From Sulfurovum sp. (lineage in GTDB: Bacteria; Campylobacterota; Campylobacteria; Campylobacterales; Sulfurovaceae): 64,000 bases of DNA. The notes beneath the pieces are model-generated. The model saw only the letters and a list, made by a program, of their open reading frames with translations. It did not search any database and was not told the origin of the DNA. The stretch's first letter is position 1. Every line of letters begins with the position of its first letter. Where the stretch lies: NCBI GenBank assembly GCA_021166685.1, contig JAJPEU010000007.1, positions 56,212 through 120,211 on the forward strand, written 5' to 3'. Made by a program: the position numbers and the translations under genes. Positions 24,869-33,181 of the stretch are shown piece after piece.

Positions 24869-26935
24869 ATGGAAAAGATTTTAAATGAACTCAATCCGTC
24901 ACAGCGTGAAGCAGCAGAACACATAGATGGTGCAATGCTCATTCTTGCGGGTGCCGGCAGCGGAAAAACGAAAACACTCACTGCAAGACTTGCCTATCTG
25001 ATCGGAGAGGTAGGTATTGATCCTGCCAACACGCTTACGCTCACTTTTACAAATAAAGCCGCAAGCGAAATGCGGGAGCGCGCATTGAAAGTGGTAAAAA
25101 ATAAAACATCTTATCCTCCCTTGCTATGCACATTTCATAAGTTTGGTTTACTTTTTTTAAAATTTCATATCGAAAAACTTGGAAGAAGCAATACTTTTGT
25201 TATTATCGACAGCGATGACAAAAAACGATTGCTCCGCTCTATTGCAAAAGAATTAAAGATTGACCTCAATCTTTCTTTTGTTGCTTCTGAAATTTCAAAA
25301 TATAAAAATTCTCTTTTAAATGCCCAAATTGTAACGGAAAAAGCAGAACTTCCCGACTACAAAAAAGTAGCCGCGATTTATGAACGCTATCAGGCCAATA
25401 TTGAAGAAAATAATCTTGTAGATTTTGATGATCTGCTGATGCTTACCTATAAAATACTGGACGAAAATGAAGACCTTCGCAAAGAGACCAGCTTGCGTTA
25501 CCGCTATATCATGGTTGACGAGTATCAAGATACCAATGAATTGCAATTTAGGCTTCTTGAGCATCTTGTGAGTGAACACGGAAATCTTTGTGTCGTAGGA
25601 GATGATGACCAAAGTATCTATGGGTGGCGCGGAGCAAATATTCGCAATATTTTGGATTTTGCAAGCCACTTCAAAGAAACCAAAACGGTTAAACTGGAAA
25701 CCAATTATCGTTCGACGGAGCCTATACTGAGGGCAGCAAATGCACTCATAGAACATAATTCGGCACGACTGGGTAAAAAACTTTTTAGCCATAAGGGAGA
25801 AGGAACTGAAGTAAAACTGCTGCATTCACTCGATGAAGCCCATGAGGCCAAAGCAATCGCACAAGAAATCCATACGCTTCTAGACAAAGGAGTCAATCCT
25901 GAAGAGATAGCTGTCCTGTATAGAATCAATGCACTTTCCCGTTCCCTTGAAGAAGGTTTCAGCAAAGAGGGACTTGGATTTAAACTCATAGGAGGTATGC
26001 GATTTTATGAGCGGGCTGAGATTAAAGATATCATCTCATGCTTTAGGGTATTGGCAAATCCGCATGATGATTTTTCGCTCTTGCGCATTATCAATAAACC
26101 CAAAAGAGGTCTAGGCAAAGCCTCCATAGAAAAACTCCAAAAAGCTGCTCATGAAGAAAAACTTTCACTCTATGCTTTCATCCAAAAAAACCTTAAAACA
26201 AAACTTCCTGACATTGTGAGCAAAAAAGTTGCAAATGCTTTACATGTGCTGTTAGAGGATGTGCATGCTCTTCAAGAAGAAATAGCTGCCGCGCCGGGAA
26301 ATTTTATTACTCTTTTTGAGGAACGCATTAAACTTAAAGATCATTATGCGGGCATGATAGATGGATTTGACCGTATTTTAAATATGGATGAATTCTACGG
26401 CTATTTTAGGGATTGTGTTATAAAAAACCCTGATCTTACTCTTGATGAGTTTCTTAACGATATTACGTTACAAAGCGATCAAGATCAGCTAGAGGAAGAT
26501 ACTATTACCATCATGAGTATCCATGCAGCCAAGGGGCTTGAATTTGAGCATCTTTTTGTTATAGGTTTGGAGGAAGAGTTTTTCCCTTTGCTTGGAGAAG
26601 GATGCAATATGGAAGAAGAACGCCGGCTGGGATATGTAGCGATCACCAGAGCCAAATCAAATCTTACTCTGTGTTATGTGGATAGCCGTTTCTATAAAGG
26701 CCGTCGCAAGATGATAAATAAAAGCCGCTTCTTGGGTGAAGCAGGACTTATTCAAGATGCAAGCCTTAAGATTACCAAAGCGTCTGCTTTTAAAAAGGGG
26801 GATCTTGTAAAACACAAGATTTTTGGTATAGGACGAGTGCAGGCCGCCAACAAATCAGGAAAAGAATACAAGCTCCTTATTAATTTCGGCGGAAACAAAA
26901 AAGAGATACTAAGCTCTTTTGTACAAATTATTTAA
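24869..26935 (+). CDS. ATP-dependent DNA helicase UvrD/PcrA/Rep family
   Basis: 688 residues. A superfamily 1A 3'-to-5' helicase for excision repair and replication restart. Motif I is AGAGSGKT (27-34), motif Ia TLTFTNKAASEMRER, motif II VDEYQDTN, motif III VGDDDQSIYGWRGA, motif IV ETNYRS, motif V TIMSIHAAKGLEFEHLF (key HAAKGLEFE) and motif VI GYVAITRAK. The C-terminus (KKGDLVKHKIFGIGRV) is a Tudor-like domain found in UvrD/PcrA that binds RNA polymerase. The chosen ATG starts MEKILNELNPSQREA, as in the family; the frame is open from 24809. truB follows after 38 bases. Confidence 0.92.
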   Translation: MEKILNELNPSQREAAEHIDGAMLILAGAGSGKTKTLTARLAYLIGEVGIDPANTLTLTFTNKAASEMRERALKVVKNKTSYPPLLCTFHKFGLLFLKFHIEKLGRSNTFVIIDSDDKKRLLRSIAKELKIDLNLSFVASEISKYKNSLLNAQIVTEKAELPDYKKVAAIYERYQANIEENNLVDFDDLLMLTYKILDENEDLRKETSLRYRYIMVDEYQDTNELQFRLLEHLVSEHGNLCVVGDDDQSIYGWRGANIRNILDFASHFKETKTVKLETNYRSTEPILRAANALIEHNSARLGKKLFSHKGEGTEVKLLHSLDEAHEAKAIAQEIHTLLDKGVNPEEIAVLYRINALSRSLEEGFSKEGLGFKLIGGMRFYERAEIKDIISCFRVLANPHDDFSLLRIINKPKRGLGKASIEKLQKAAHEEKLSLYAFIQKNLKTKLPDIVSKKVANALHVLLEDVHALQEEIAAAPGNFITLFEERIKLKDHYAGMIDGFDRILNMDEFYGYFRDCVIKNPDLTLDEFLNDITLQSDQDQLEEDTITIMSIHAAKGLEFEHLFVIGLEEEFFPLLGEGCNMEEERRLGYVAITRAKSNLTLCYVDSRFYKGRRKMINKSRFLGEAGLIQDASLKITKASAFKKGDLVKHKIFGIGRVQAANKSGKEYKLLINFGGNKKEILSSFVQII

Positions 26936-26944
26936 GGACACAGG

Positions 26945-26977
26945 ATGAACAAAGTTTGTCTGGTAAATCACAGATGA
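26945..26977 (+). other. Possible 10-codon leader ORF overlapping truB
   Basis: ATG at 26945 has AAGGA upstream and reads MNKVCLVNHR before TGA (26975-26977), which overlaps the truB ATG at 26974 (ATGA). The nearest Shine-Dalgarno to truB is this one. Translation could therefore begin here and re-initiate at truB. Confidence 0.35.
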
Positions 26978-27810
26978 ATCGCCTTTTTGTTGTCAACAAA
27001 CCTATCTTTCGAAGTTCTAATGGCTATATGGGATATATCAAACACAAATACAATACAAAAAAAGTCGGTTTTTCGGGTACATTGGACCCTTTTGCCACAG
27101 GATGCCTTATCGTTGCAACCGGACAATACACTAAGCTTTTTCAGTATCTCAATAAAACTCCCAAAAGCTACAAAGCAACTTTATGGCTAGGAGTCAATTC
27201 GCCCAGTTTGGATATTGAAAAAGTCGATAGTGTTCAAGAGGTGGCTCCTTTTAAAAAAGAACAAATTATTGAGGTGCTGAACAGTCTTAAAGGTGAACTT
27301 GCTTATTATCCTCCCATATTTTGCGCAAAAAAAATAGGAGGAAAACGCGCTTATGAACTTGCGCGGGAAGGCAAAGAGGTGACACTTAAAACTATTACCT
27401 CTACTATTTATGATATTAAACTCATTAATTACACCCATCCTTTTGTACACTTTGAGGCTACGGTAAGCGAAGGCACATACATACGGAGTCTTGGCGCACT
27501 TATTGCAAGCAAGCTTGACGTAGACGGTACGCTCTCTTCTTTGCATCGTATCCACGAAGGAAAATTTATGTTTGATGGAGAAAAAGCACTCAACCCTTTT
27601 GAATATCTTACTCTCCCCTTAAATATCTATACGGGGGATGATTCATATCTTGAATTGGGAAAGAAGCTTCAAATAGAGTACTTTCAAACCAAAGAAGACG
27701 GTGAATATCTTATTGAAACAAAAAACTTCTTTGCTATTATCAAGATTGAGAACCGAGAGATAACTTACAAACTTAATCGCATAGAAAAATTTAAGAGTTT
27801 TTATGTATAG
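26974..27810 (+). CDS. truB: tRNA pseudouridine(55) synthase
   Basis: 278 residues. TruB makes pseudouridine 55 in the T-arm of most tRNAs. The start NRLFVVNKPIFRSSNGYM is the family's N-terminus (VNKP). VGFSGTLDPFATGCLIV (key GTLDPFATG) holds the catalytic Asp near residue 40. YYPPIFCAKKIGGKRAYELAR and EGTYIRSLG are conserved further on. The start codon ATG 26974 has no good Shine-Dalgarno of its own; a 10-codon leader ORF with a strong one overlaps it. The stop overlaps ispE by 8 bases. Confidence 0.92.
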   Translation: MNRLFVVNKPIFRSSNGYMGYIKHKYNTKKVGFSGTLDPFATGCLIVATGQYTKLFQYLNKTPKSYKATLWLGVNSPSLDIEKVDSVQEVAPFKKEQIIEVLNSLKGELAYYPPIFCAKKIGGKRAYELAREGKEVTLKTITSTIYDIKLINYTHPFVHFEATVSEGTYIRSLGALIASKLDVDGTLSSLHRIHEGKFMFDGEKALNPFEYLTLPLNIYTGDDSYLELGKKLQIEYFQTKEDGEYLIETKNFFAIIKIENREITYKLNRIEKFKSFYV

Positions 27811-28576
27811 TATCAATGCCCACGCCAAAGTCAATATTTTTTTAAAAGTTACCGGTCACAAAAACGGATACCACACTCTGCTTTCACGTTTTATGCGTGT
27901 AGAAGACCTTTACGATACCATTACATTTGAGCCTTGTGAATGTGAAAGCTTTATGATAGAAGGCTGCAACGATATCCCTCTGGAATCCAATACCATCTAT
28001 AAAGCCTATAAAGCGCTGAATGCCCATACCGGCGATCTTGACATCCTCAACTTTTTTTACCGGCATAAAGTTATTGTTACCAAGCGTATTCCAAGCCAGG
28101 CAGGCTTGGGAGGAGGAAGCTCTGATGCGGCAGCGTTTATGCGGCTGGTTAAAAACGTATGCAATCTTTTGCTTTCGACGGAAGAATTGGCAAAAATCTC
28201 AGCAACCATAGGTGCTGATCTTCCCTTTTTTATCTATAACTATCCCTCTGCCAATGTCTCCGGCTTCGGAGAAGTGGTCGAACCTTTCATAGAAGAACCT
28301 TTGAAACTAGAACTCTATACTCCGCATATTGGATGTAACACCGGCCTGGTTTATAAAACATTTAAAGAGCATTTTTTATCAAATGTGCGTCTAAGCAGCA
28401 TTGTGGGCTGGGATCAGCTCACTTCCAGAGAAATTCTTGAAAAAATTCATGACCCCGCTGTCTTAAATGACCTCTACAAGGCAGCCCTTATGGCATATCC
28501 GGAGCTCTCAAAAGCAGCAAAAAAAGAATGGTACTTCAGCGGAAGCGGAAGTACATTTTTTAAAATTAAAAATTAA
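27803..28576 (+). CDS. ispE: 4-diphosphocytidyl-2-C-methyl-D-erythritol kinase
   Basis: 257 residues. IspE phosphorylates CDP-methylerythritol in the MEP isoprenoid route. It is a GHMP kinase: INAHAKVNIFLKVTG is the start, PSQAGLGGGSSDAAAFMRL (about 97-115) the ATP loop, and FSGSGSTFF the last glycine motif. Its ATG overlaps the truB stop by 8 bases, so translation is likely coupled. The protein is a little short for the family (about 280) but complete by motif. Confidence 0.92.
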   Translation: MYSINAHAKVNIFLKVTGHKNGYHTLLSRFMRVEDLYDTITFEPCECESFMIEGCNDIPLESNTIYKAYKALNAHTGDLDILNFFYRHKVIVTKRIPSQAGLGGGSSDAAAFMRLVKNVCNLLLSTEELAKISATIGADLPFFIYNYPSANVSGFGEVVEPFIEEPLKLELYTPHIGCNTGLVYKTFKEHFLSNVRLSSIVGWDQLTSREILEKIHDPAVLNDLYKAALMAYPELSKAAKKEWYFSGSGSTFFKIKN

Positions 28577-28687
28577 ACCTATTTTGCTTTTACGGGTATT
28601 GCTTTTCCAAAACCGGTCTATCATGGCACAAAATCTTTGTTTTTGTTTTTGCATTTTTTTACTAAACACGCTGCTTGCTATCTATGT

Positions 28688-28693
28688 TATAAT
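28688..28693 (+). promoter_or_regulatory. Extended -10 promoter of smpB
   Basis: TGTTATAAT is a perfect extended -10 (TATAAT 28688-28693). Transcription would start near 28700, leaving a leader of about 15 bases that holds AAAAAGG before the TTG start at 28715. This supports a separate smpB transcript. Confidence 0.55.
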
Positions 28694-28714
28694 ACTTCCA
28701 AAAAAGGTATATCT

Positions 28715-29179
28715 TTGGCTATCAATCTTATTGCACAAAACAAAAAAGCAAGGCATGATTATGAAATACTCGAAAAATTTGAGGCAGGTATTGTCCTAAA
28801 AGGAAGTGAAGTAAAAGCACTCCGCGCCAAACGAGCCAATCTTTCTGATGCTTTTTGTCGATTCATAAAAGGAGAGCTTTATCTTATGAATGCACATATT
28901 GCTCATCTTGAAACAACGCATAAGCACTTTAGCCCGGATACTAGAGAACCCAGAAAATTGCTGATGCGTAAAAAAGAGCTTAATAAACTCTATATGAAAG
29001 TGCATAAAGACGGCCTTACTATCGTACCGCTAATGCTTTATTTTAATGAACGCAACCTTGCCAAAATAAGCATAGCCATTGCAAAAGGGAAAAAACTTCA
29101 TGACAAACGAGCTGACCTTAAAGCTAAAACACTCAACAGGGAAGCTGAGCAAGCCATGAAAAATAAAGGAGCTCTTTAG
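28715..29179 (+). CDS. smpB: SsrA-binding protein SmpB
   Basis: 154 residues. SmpB carries tmRNA to stalled ribosomes for trans-translation. [31 protein letters not shown] (key [13 protein letters not shown]) is the N-terminal barrel signature, and [13 protein letters not shown] with [12 protein letters not shown] follow. The C-terminal basic tail is present. The only start that fits both family length and signals is TTG at 28715, with AAAAAGG seven bases upstream. The frame is open to 28637 but those residues are hydrophobic and lie upstream of the promoter. Confidence 0.93.
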   Translation: MAINLIAQNKKARHDYEILEKFEAGIVLKGSEVKALRAKRANLSDAFCRFIKGELYLMNAHIAHLETTHKHFSPDTREPRKLLMRKKELNKLYMKVHKDGLTIVPLMLYFNERNLAKISIAIAKGKKLHDKRADLKAKTLNREAEQAMKNKGAL

Positions 29180-29300
29180 TGTATTTTATTTTGAAAAAGG
29201 ATTTTTTACGCCGATACAGCACAAAGTTTTAAATTAAAACAGTTGATACAAAATTGATTAAAATAGAATTTTTAAATGTAGAAATTAGTGAAAAAAGTTA

Positions 29301-29340
29301 AGAAAAAAGCCCGCACTTTTTAGCTTTGATGCGGGCATAA
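29301..29340 (-). terminator. Intrinsic terminator of the rplS operon
   Basis: On the minus strand GCCCGCA and TGCGGGC form a 7-bp GC stem (arms 29309-29315 and 29330-29336) with a 14-base loop. A T-run corresponds to the A's at 29303-29308. It lies 10 to 50 bases after the rplS stop, exactly where a terminator is expected. Confidence 0.88.
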
Positions 29341-29349
29341 AAGAAAAGG

Positions 29350-29709
29350 TTATTTTCTTCTTAGTTCTTTAATTCTTGCGGCCTTACCTTTAAGGTCTCT
29401 AAGATAGAATAATTTTGCTCTTCTTACTCTACCTCTTCTTAGAACCTCAATACTTTCAATACTGTCAGTATAAAGTGGGAAAATTCTTTCAACACCAATA
29501 GAATTGGCACCAATCTTTCTAACGTTGAATGTTTTTCCTGTGCCTTGTCCTCTAACAGCGATGCAAAGCCCCTCATAATTTTGAACTCTTTCTTTATTGC
29601 CTTCTTTAATTCTAACAGCAACTCTCAATGTGTCACCAGCTCTAAAATCAGGAATATTTTTGTTTTCCAATTGCGCTTGTTCAAAGCTTTCAATATATTT
29701 ATTTCTCAT
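29350..29709 (-). CDS. rplS: 50S ribosomal protein L19
   Basis: 119 residues, normal length. L19 lies at the 30S-50S interface near bridge B8. [13 protein letters not shown] is the N-terminus, [23 protein letters not shown] (key FRAGDTLRV) the first barrel strands, and [23 protein letters not shown] the conserved basic end. It is the last gene of the rpsP-khpA-rimM-trmD-rplS operon. Its ATG overlaps trmD by 11 bases, and a strong terminator follows. Confidence 0.97.
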   Translation of the reverse strand: MRNKYIESFEQAQLENKNIPDFRAGDTLRVAVRIKEGNKERVQNYEGLCIAVRGQGTGKTFNVRKIGANSIGVERIFPLYTDSIESIEVLRRGRVRRAKLFYLRDLKGKAARIKELRRK

Positions 29710-30394
29710 GTGATACCTTTTTTTTGTATAGGTCGGGTCGGAAATACTTTGTTTTACACAAAGCCAACTCTCTTTTTAAGTCCGTGATTTTACTATGATT
29801 ACCCTTTAAAAATTCTGAAACCACTGCATTGTTTTCATAAATTTTAGGTTTTGTAAAAGAAGGGGCTTCCAGCAATGCCGCTTCAAAACTTTCTATCATG
29901 AGAGAATCACTGTTTCCAAGCACACCTTCAACGTTTCTGCTCACAGCATCACAGACCACCATGCTTGCCAATTCACCGCCTGTTAGAATGAAATCCCCTA
30001 TTGAAAAAAGCTCATCGGCATACGTTTCAATCACACGCTCATCTATTCCTTCATAACGACCGCTCACGAAAACCAAATGTGATTTGTCAGCTAAACGTTT
30101 TGCATCATTTTGCTTAAATGGTTTAGCTACAGGGGTCAGGAATATCACGCAGGCTTCAGGGAATTTTTTTTTAATATGCTTAAGAGTATCCATTAAGGGT
30201 TGCGGTGTCATGAGCATACCCGCACCTCCTCCTATCATGGGAGCATCTACTCTTTTATGTTTGTCTTGGGAAAAAGTCCTCGGATCGTAAAAGTCAATAC
30301 TTATCTTTTTGGATACTACTGCGCGGGATAAAATACTTTCGGAAAAATATCCTTCGATAAGGGCGGGAAAAAGTGTAACAAAACTAAAATGCAA
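29699..30394 (-). CDS. trmD: tRNA (guanine-N1)-methyltransferase
   Basis: 231 residues. TrmD makes m1G37 next to the anticodon, which prevents +1 frameshifting. It has the trefoil-knot SPOUT fold: [13 protein letters not shown] starts it. [25 protein letters not shown] and [14 protein letters not shown] are the SAM and tRNA signatures, and PSFTKP and LKGNHSKI follow. It lies 9 bases after rimM and overlaps rplS by 11. The arrangement is near-universal in bacteria. Confidence 0.97.
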   Translation of the reverse strand: MHFSFVTLFPALIEGYFSESILSRAVVSKKISIDFYDPRTFSQDKHKRVDAPMIGGGAGMLMTPQPLMDTLKHIKKKFPEACVIFLTPVAKPFKQNDAKRLADKSHLVFVSGRYEGIDERVIETYADELFSIGDFILTGGELASMVVCDAVSRNVEGVLGNSDSLMIESFEAALLEAPSFTKPKIYENNAVVSEFLKGNHSKITDLKRELALCKTKYFRPDLYKKKVSHEK

Positions 30395-30403
30395 AATAGT
30401 ACC

Positions 30404-30931
30404 TTAGCTTGCTTCTAGAATATCTTTAGCATCCTGCGTCAATACTGTTTTTGTTTCTATGTCCGTTTTTACTATATATCTTGGAATGTAAGGAAGCAAA
30501 AACTCTTTTGGCATTCCCGCTTCCACCAAAGACTGATCCGTTTTTATCACAAGATAATCCAAATCCAGCATCCGCTGAATGTCATCAACTGTACCCAAAA
30601 TTATCTCTTTTTCTTTTACTGTGCAGCCTATAATATCAAACCAAAAATACTCGTCTTTTTCAAGATGACAATAGGCTTTGGTTTCCTCTTCATTGGCATA
30701 GAGTTTTACATTAGTCAGTTTTTTAGCGCTTTCCACGCTCTCATAGCCTATGAAACGAATTGTGCCTCGATTAGGATTGAGATCTGATATTGTGAGGTCT
30801 CCACGACTGCTTTTTAGGGTGTGTCCGACTTTAAATTGTTCCGGAAAATCTGTATGAAGATGAAGTTTTAAATCGCCGTAAAGTCCAACGGTTCTGCCTA
30901 TCTGTGCGATGAAAAACGGTTCGATAGCCAT
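30404..30931 (-). CDS. rimM: Ribosome maturation factor RimM
   Basis: 175 residues. RimM helps assemble the head of the 30S subunit and binds S19. FFIAQIGRTVGLYGDLKLHL (key GRTVGLYGDLKL) is the N-terminal barrel and LEKDEYFWFDIIGC starts the PRC-barrel (about residue 90), ending PRYIVKTD. The ATG lies two bases after khpA. Order and strand match the rpsP operon of related species. Confidence 0.94.
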   Translation of the reverse strand: MAIEPFFIAQIGRTVGLYGDLKLHLHTDFPEQFKVGHTLKSSRGDLTISDLNPNRGTIRFIGYESVESAKKLTNVKLYANEEETKAYCHLEKDEYFWFDIIGCTVKEKEIILGTVDDIQRMLDLDYLVIKTDQSLVEAGMPKEFLLPYIPRYIVKTDIETKTVLTQDAKDILEAS

Positions 30932-30933
30932 AT

Positions 30934-31176
30934 TTACTTTACTGATTTGACATTAACGCGGTAATTCTTACCGCCTTTTGCTTTACAGCCGGAGATGACT
31001 GTTTTAATTGCATTGATCATGCGCCCTTCTTTACCAATCAATTTGCCAACATCTTCACTGTTGGCAAAGATTGTGATCTCATCAAAGCCCTCATCCACTG
31101 AAATAATTTCTACGGAGATGTCTTCAGGATTATTTACCAAAAGCTTAGCATAAGCAGCTAGAAATGCGGTGACCAT
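30934..31176 (-). CDS. khpA: KH-domain RNA-binding protein KhpA
   Basis: 80 residues, almost entirely one KH domain. The nucleotide-binding GxxG loop is visible as LIGKEGRMINAI (about 45-56). Small KH proteins of this kind, KhpA/YlqC, form a complex with KhpB/Jag that binds RNA and affects cell size in Firmicutes. The Campylobacterota role is not established to my knowledge. It lies 7 bases after rpsP and two before rimM, a conserved position. Confidence 0.9.
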   Translation of the reverse strand: MVTAFLAAYAKLLVNNPEDISVEIISVDEGFDEITIFANSEDVGKLIGKEGRMINAIKTVISGCKAKGGKNYRVNVKSVK

Positions 31177-31183
31177 AAAATGA

Positions 31184-31411
31184 TTATTTTCCAGCCAATC
31201 TTTTGACTGTTGGACTCATTTGTGCGCCGACACTTAACCAATAGTTCAATCTCTCTTGATCAAGAGTAAGGTCTTTGTTAACGCTTATCGGATTATAATG
31301 CCCTATCGCCTCAATCCAGCCGCTGTCTCTTCTTTTTCTGCTGTCTGTTACTACAATTCTGTAAAATGGTTTCTTTTTTCTGCCCATTCTTGTCATTCTT
31401 ATCATTGTCAT
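31184..31411 (-). CDS. rpsP: 30S ribosomal protein S16
   Basis: 75 residues. S16 is an early-binding protein of the 30S body. [19 protein letters not shown] (key [14 protein letters not shown]) and [14 protein letters not shown] are the family motifs. AAAGGA lies six to seven bases before the ATG and overlaps the TAA of an upstream 33-codon ORF. It is first in the operon. The probable promoter is about 200 bases upstream, so a long leader is expected. Confidence 0.97.
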   Translation of the reverse strand: MTMIRMTRMGRKKKPFYRIVVTDSRKRRDSGWIEAIGHYNPISVNKDLTLDQERLNYWLSVGAQMSPTVKRLAGK

Positions 31412-31422
31412 ATCTGTATCCT

Positions 31423-31524
31423 TTATATTCTCTTTTTTTCTTCAACTCTTGTAAGAGCAACTGTTGCGCTAATTTCCTGCACAGGAAAACTAACGTTAGC
31501 ACGGCAAAAACAAATCTTATTCAT
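31423..31524 (-). CDS. 33-codon upstream ORF in the rpsP leader
   Basis: ATG at 31522-31524 opens a 33-codon frame ending TAA at 31423-31425, 11 bases before the rpsP ATG. The peptide starts [13 protein letters not shown] and ends VEEKKRI. Its stop overlaps the rpsP Shine-Dalgarno (TAAAGGA), so its translation could uncover or block the rpsP ribosome site. AGGG lies eight bases before its ATG. No family is recognised. It may be a leader peptide or chance. Confidence 0.4.
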   Translation of the reverse strand: MNKICFCRANVSFPVQEISATVALTRVEEKKRI

Positions 31525-31612
31525 TTTTGCATCCCTATCAAATAGTACTGACAACTGCTTTTAATGACTAAAGCACTCATCAATACTCTTACCCAGAACT
31601 CTCGGGAACGGA

Positions 31613-31618
31613 ATTATA
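31613..31618 (-). promoter_or_regulatory. Extended -10 promoter of the rpsP operon
   Basis: On the minus strand TGCTATAAT fits TGnTATAAT exactly (TATAAT at 31613-31618). Transcription would begin near 31606, giving a leader of about 195 bases before rpsP, inside which the 33-codon ORF lies. Confidence 0.6.
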
Positions 31619-31675
31619 GCATAAAATATATAAATTTTTTATTAGGTTCTGCCGTTTTTTTGATCCTCTCTGATT

Positions 31676-33031
31676 CTAGCGTCTCATTCCTGGAAATCCG
31701 CCGCCTTGCATTTGTTTCATCAAGTCTTGCATTTGTTTCATTCCGCCCTTTCCGGAAAGTTTTTTTGCCATAATGGCTGCATTTTTAAACTGCTTCAGTA
31801 CTCGGTTAACCTGCATTTGATCAAGTCCTGCACCTGCCGCGATACGTCTTTTTCTCATGTTGTTCAACAGATCCGGATTTTCTCTCTCTTTTAGCGTCAT
31901 TGATGAAATCATTGCTTTGATAGTCTTGATCTCATCTGAGTTTTCCAGATCCATATCGCCTATCTGCTTTGCTAAATTACCCATGCCGGGAATCATGCCC
32001 ATAATAGATTTCATGCTGCCTAATTTTTTCATCTGCTCCATTTGGGCTAAAAAATCATTAAAGTTAAATTGTCCTTTTTTAATTTTTTGCGAAAACTTTT
32101 TGGCTTCTTTTGGATCAATCGCAGCAGCAGCCTTTTCTGCAAGAGATTCTACATCTCCAGCGCCCATCAAACGGCTGACTATTCTTTCAGGAATAAACTG
32201 CTCAAGATCGGGCATTTTTTCGCCCGCACCGATAAATCGAAGAGGCACTCCGACTTGCTCTGTCAGTCCAAGAGCAATTCCTCCTTTGGAATCCCCATCA
32301 AACTTACTTAGCACAACGCCGGAAATACCGATTTTCTCTTTAAAGGTTTGGGCTGTTCTAACCGCATCCTGTCCGGTCATAGCATCTGCTACATAAAAAA
32401 GCTCATCAGGATCGGCCGTCTCTTTGACTTCTTTAAGCTCATTCATCAGCTCATCATCTATTGCCAAACGTCCTGCCGTATCTATAAGAACAACGTCATA
32501 AAGTTCTTTTTTGGCTTTTTGAAGCCCTTCTTTGACGACCTGAACCGGCGTCATCGTCTCGTCGGCTACAAGATCCACGCCTATTTGTGATACAATCTGC
32601 CTAAGCTGTTCAACTGCCGCAAGCCTCTGAAGGTCTGCTGCAACCACAAGTACTTTTTTCTTTTTTTGCTCCTTAAGAAAATAGGCAAGTTTTCCGGTGG
32701 TTGTCGTTTTGCCGGACCCCTGCAGACCTATCATGAGCACAACGGTAGGAGGATTAGATGCGAAAGTAAACCCTTTGGGGGCACCCTGTATGGTAAGCAA
32801 ACGAGTAAGCTCTGCTTGAAGTGCCTTTAAGAATTGTTCTTTACCGATGCCATTTTTCTTTGTATCCAGCTCAACAGCAGCAATCAGTTCTTTGACGACC
32901 TTATGATGCACATCAGCTTTCAGCAATGACTTTTTAAGTTCTGCCGTTGCTTTTTTCAACGCCTTGTCATCATCATGAAAACGAATTTTTCCAATGGCAT
33001 TTTTAAAACTATCGGTTAATGTATCAAACAT
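31676..33031 (-). CDS. ffh: Signal recognition particle protein Ffh
   Basis: 451 residues. Ffh binds 4.5S RNA and signal sequences and docks to FtsY. An N-terminal helical bundle is followed by the G domain: GLQGSGKTTT (102-111) is the P-loop, VDTAGR-type IDTAGRLA is present, and LSKFDGDSKGG gives the specificity motif. The methionine-rich M domain (about 300-451) contains GMIPGM and KKRIAAGAGL-type RRIAAGAG and ends with Met/Gly repeats. C. jejuni also has ffh directly before rpsP. Confidence 0.96.
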   Translation of the reverse strand: MFDTLTDSFKNAIGKIRFHDDDKALKKATAELKKSLLKADVHHKVVKELIAAVELDTKKNGIGKEQFLKALQAELTRLLTIQGAPKGFTFASNPPTVVLMIGLQGSGKTTTTGKLAYFLKEQKKKKVLVVAADLQRLAAVEQLRQIVSQIGVDLVADETMTPVQVVKEGLQKAKKELYDVVLIDTAGRLAIDDELMNELKEVKETADPDELFYVADAMTGQDAVRTAQTFKEKIGISGVVLSKFDGDSKGGIALGLTEQVGVPLRFIGAGEKMPDLEQFIPERIVSRLMGAGDVESLAEKAAAAIDPKEAKKFSQKIKKGQFNFNDFLAQMEQMKKLGSMKSIMGMIPGMGNLAKQIGDMDLENSDEIKTIKAMISSMTLKERENPDLLNNMRKRRIAAGAGLDQMQVNRVLKQFKNAAIMAKKLSGKGGMKQMQDLMKQMQGGGFPGMRR

Positions 33032-33051
33032 ATCTTCCCTCTATTGTAAAT

Positions 33052-33077
33052 TATTGAAAAAGCGGCTAATCCGCTCT
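33052..33077 (-). terminator. Intrinsic terminator after the pseudouridine synthase gene
   Basis: On the minus strand AGAGCGG-ATTAG-CCGCTTTT can form a 7-bp stem (one G-U pair) followed by T-rich sequence. The main arms are CCGCT (33071-33075) and AGCGG (33061-33065) as read on the plus strand. It closes the block ending at 33182 before ffh. Confidence 0.6.
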
Positions 33078-33181
33078 ATTTTGGATTCACGGCATTAAAA
33101 CAGAGCATATCATAACCCATCTCTAAAAGAATCTGCATCCTCTAATGCCCATCGAATAAGTGATGTGATTTTATCTAAGAT

